Assembly (NCBI GenBank): GCA_949358305.1
Contig: OX442322.1
Span: 1,674,001-1,738,000, forward strand
Direction of reading: 5' to 3'
DNA length: 64,000 nucleotides
DNA from: Strigamia acuminata
Lineage: Eukaryota > Arthropoda > Chilopoda > Geophilomorpha > Linotaeniidae
Of the stretch, positions 63,098 through 64,000 are shown piece after piece (the first letter of the stretch is position 1; each line of letters starts with the position of its first letter). The notes beneath the pieces are model-generated. The model saw nothing but the letters and a program-made list of their open reading frames with translations, had not been told where the DNA came from and made no database searches. The translations under genes were made by a program, and so were the position numbers.

Positions 63098-63344
63098 TAC
63101 ACCTAGGTTTAATATAAAGATTGAGAGTGTGAGAATGAGAGTATACGGAGAACAACATTTCAGTGTTGTTCTTTTTTCACGTTGGGTCGACAACATCATA
63201 AGTTGTCAATTCCATAAAAACGATAAAAACAATTGTTTATTTCTGTTTCAAATAAAACAAAATTGAGATATTTATTGTTTCAATCTAAATTGAAAAGTTT
63301 ATTACCACAAAAGATAAGAAAAAAATCTTATAAACCATTTCAGA
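63098..63344. other. No supported gene
   Basis: AT-rich spacer between the protease remnant and the convergent FEM-1-like ORF; contains an inverted CAACATTTCAGTGTTG / CAACATCATAAGTTG patch near 63160-63210. Confidence 0.4.
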
Positions 63345-64000
63345 TTATTCATGTAATACACGTCTACTTTCAAAGCTACAATTTGGAAACTTATGGATTT
63401 CAATGAGACTTTTTAGCATTTGCGGTAAATTATCATAAGGAACTTTAAACATATTTATTGTTTTGGCTGTAATACATTTCAGACATAAATTAGAAGTAGC
63501 ATTTAATAAAGTCTTGATGTCACAATCAGTTGCAACGTTGAATGGCGTCAGCCCAAAGTTGTTAACAGCGTCAGTGTGTGCCCCATTTATAATCAACTCG
63601 CTTAATAAAGCTTTTATTTCAATTTTGATGTCACAAATAATTTCAAATGGTGGGGCAATCAAACCTTTAAACAACACTTTAAACAACACGTCACTTATGT
63701 GAAACTCGTCCACGACAGTATCCGAGTCTACGACTAAATGTAACAATGAACGCTTGTGCCTGTGAGTTGACAAGCCCAAAGAATTCAAATTGGATGTCAA
63801 GCTATAAATACACATCTTTTCTTGCTTTGTCATATTTGTCATTAATTTTGTTACTAAGATGAGTAAATAGATCGTCGTCAAAATGTTTAGGTCTGTTTCA
63901 TATCCAAGCCTCTCTTTTATACTGTTTTCAACAGTCAAGAGCTTCACCTGGTTGCACTGTAGCTCTAAAATGCATCTTCTAAGTACCTCACTCAAGACCT
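63345..64000 (-). CDS. FEM-1-like ankyrin protein, C-terminal part, 5' end off the window
   Basis: The minus-strand frame stays open to the right edge, so the start is not visible. The 216 residues read like the C-terminus of animal FEM-1: SLLHLVVDSD, ELIINGAHTDAVNNFGLTPF (ankyrin unit with INGAHTDAVNNFG) and LCLKCITAKTINMFKVPY, then LPQMLKSLIEIHKF, equivalent to the 'SLKCLAARAV...IPYxxxIPxxLxxFVxxH' end of FEM-1B/C. FEM-1 proteins are substrate receptors of CUL2 ubiquitin ligases. Divergence is strong and the region is intron-free over 650 bp, so it may be a virus-acquired or retrocopied gene. The N-terminal part (here up to the edge) lacks obvious ankyrin repeats. Confidence 0.55.
   Translation of the reverse strand, partial: VLSEVLRRCILELQCNQVKLLTVENSIKERLGYETDLNILTTIYLLILVTKLMTNMTKQEKMCIYSLTSNLNSLGLSTHRHKRSLLHLVVDSDTVVDEFHISDVLFKVLFKGLIAPPFEIICDIKIEIKALLSELIINGAHTDAVNNFGLTPFNVATDCDIKTLLNATSNLCLKCITAKTINMFKVPYDNLPQMLKSLIEIHKFPNCSFESRRVLHE

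Noticed and set aside
1-64000. The whole window as one giant Polinton-type virus
   Set aside because: Three separate LTR elements with target duplications or matching ends explain most of the length, and no terminal repeats connect 1-9.8 kb with 33-64 kb. A link between the virus-like parts stays a hypothesis.

Overview
The window looks like a repeat-rich animal (most likely arthropod/insect) genome segment. Evidence: a six-exon gene with GT-AG introns, Ty3/Gypsy and Copia retrotransposons primed by eukaryotic tRNAs, a Polinton/Maverick-type virus-like transposon, AT-rich intergenic DNA and CCTAACCTAA-type repeats at about 32940-32965. There is no sign of a bacterial replicon, and the species cannot be read from the sequence.

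Layout. (1) 1-9836: right-hand part of a Polinton (adintovirus-like) element. It carries a zinc-ribbon plus phospholipase-A2-like protein (cut by the left edge), a packaging ATPase, a Polinton-type conserved protein, penton-like minor capsid protein, a small basic protein, double-jelly-roll-type major capsid protein, an adenovirus pX/pVI-like basic protein, an adenain-like cysteine protease, a coiled-coil fibre-like protein and, convergently, a protein-primed family-B DNA polymerase. At least six of these genes are broken, so the copy is probably dead or the assembly has indels. No integrase is seen; it may lie left of the window. (2) 9837-32302: a 22.5-kb Ty3/Gypsy element in minus orientation (1589-bp LTRs, ACAC target duplication, tRNA-Gln primer site, gag, pol joined by an AAAAAAC slippery site, and a cysteine-rich third ORF). 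A second complete Gypsy element (11908-20372, plus orientation, 578-bp LTRs, ATAT duplication, GGGAAAC slippery site) is nested inside it. (3) 32303-54921: virus-like or unassigned genes split by further repeats: an RNA polymerase subunit-2-like fragment, an unknown 229-aa ORF, two convergent paralogous membrane-anchored giant proteins (36344-40433 +, 49737-52802 -), one of them split by a foldback element with a 9-bp duplication, an unknown 349-aa ORF, a Copia element with divergent LTRs, a spliced RING-type gene divergent from the second giant gene, and a small membrane protein. (4) 54922-62330: a non-autonomous LTR element whose only ORF resembles the tail of the outer Gypsy Gag. (5) 62331-64000: a decayed second adenain-like protease and a FEM-1-like ankyrin ORF running off the right edge.

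The most unusual part is the 33-54 kb and 62.7-64 kb material: RNA polymerase-like, protease-like, FEM-1-like and giant membrane-anchored genes, several with TATA-like boxes close upstream. It may be the remains of an endogenized large DNA virus or a large virus-like transposon broken up by later insertions. That link is inference. Family names were recognised by eye, with no database search.
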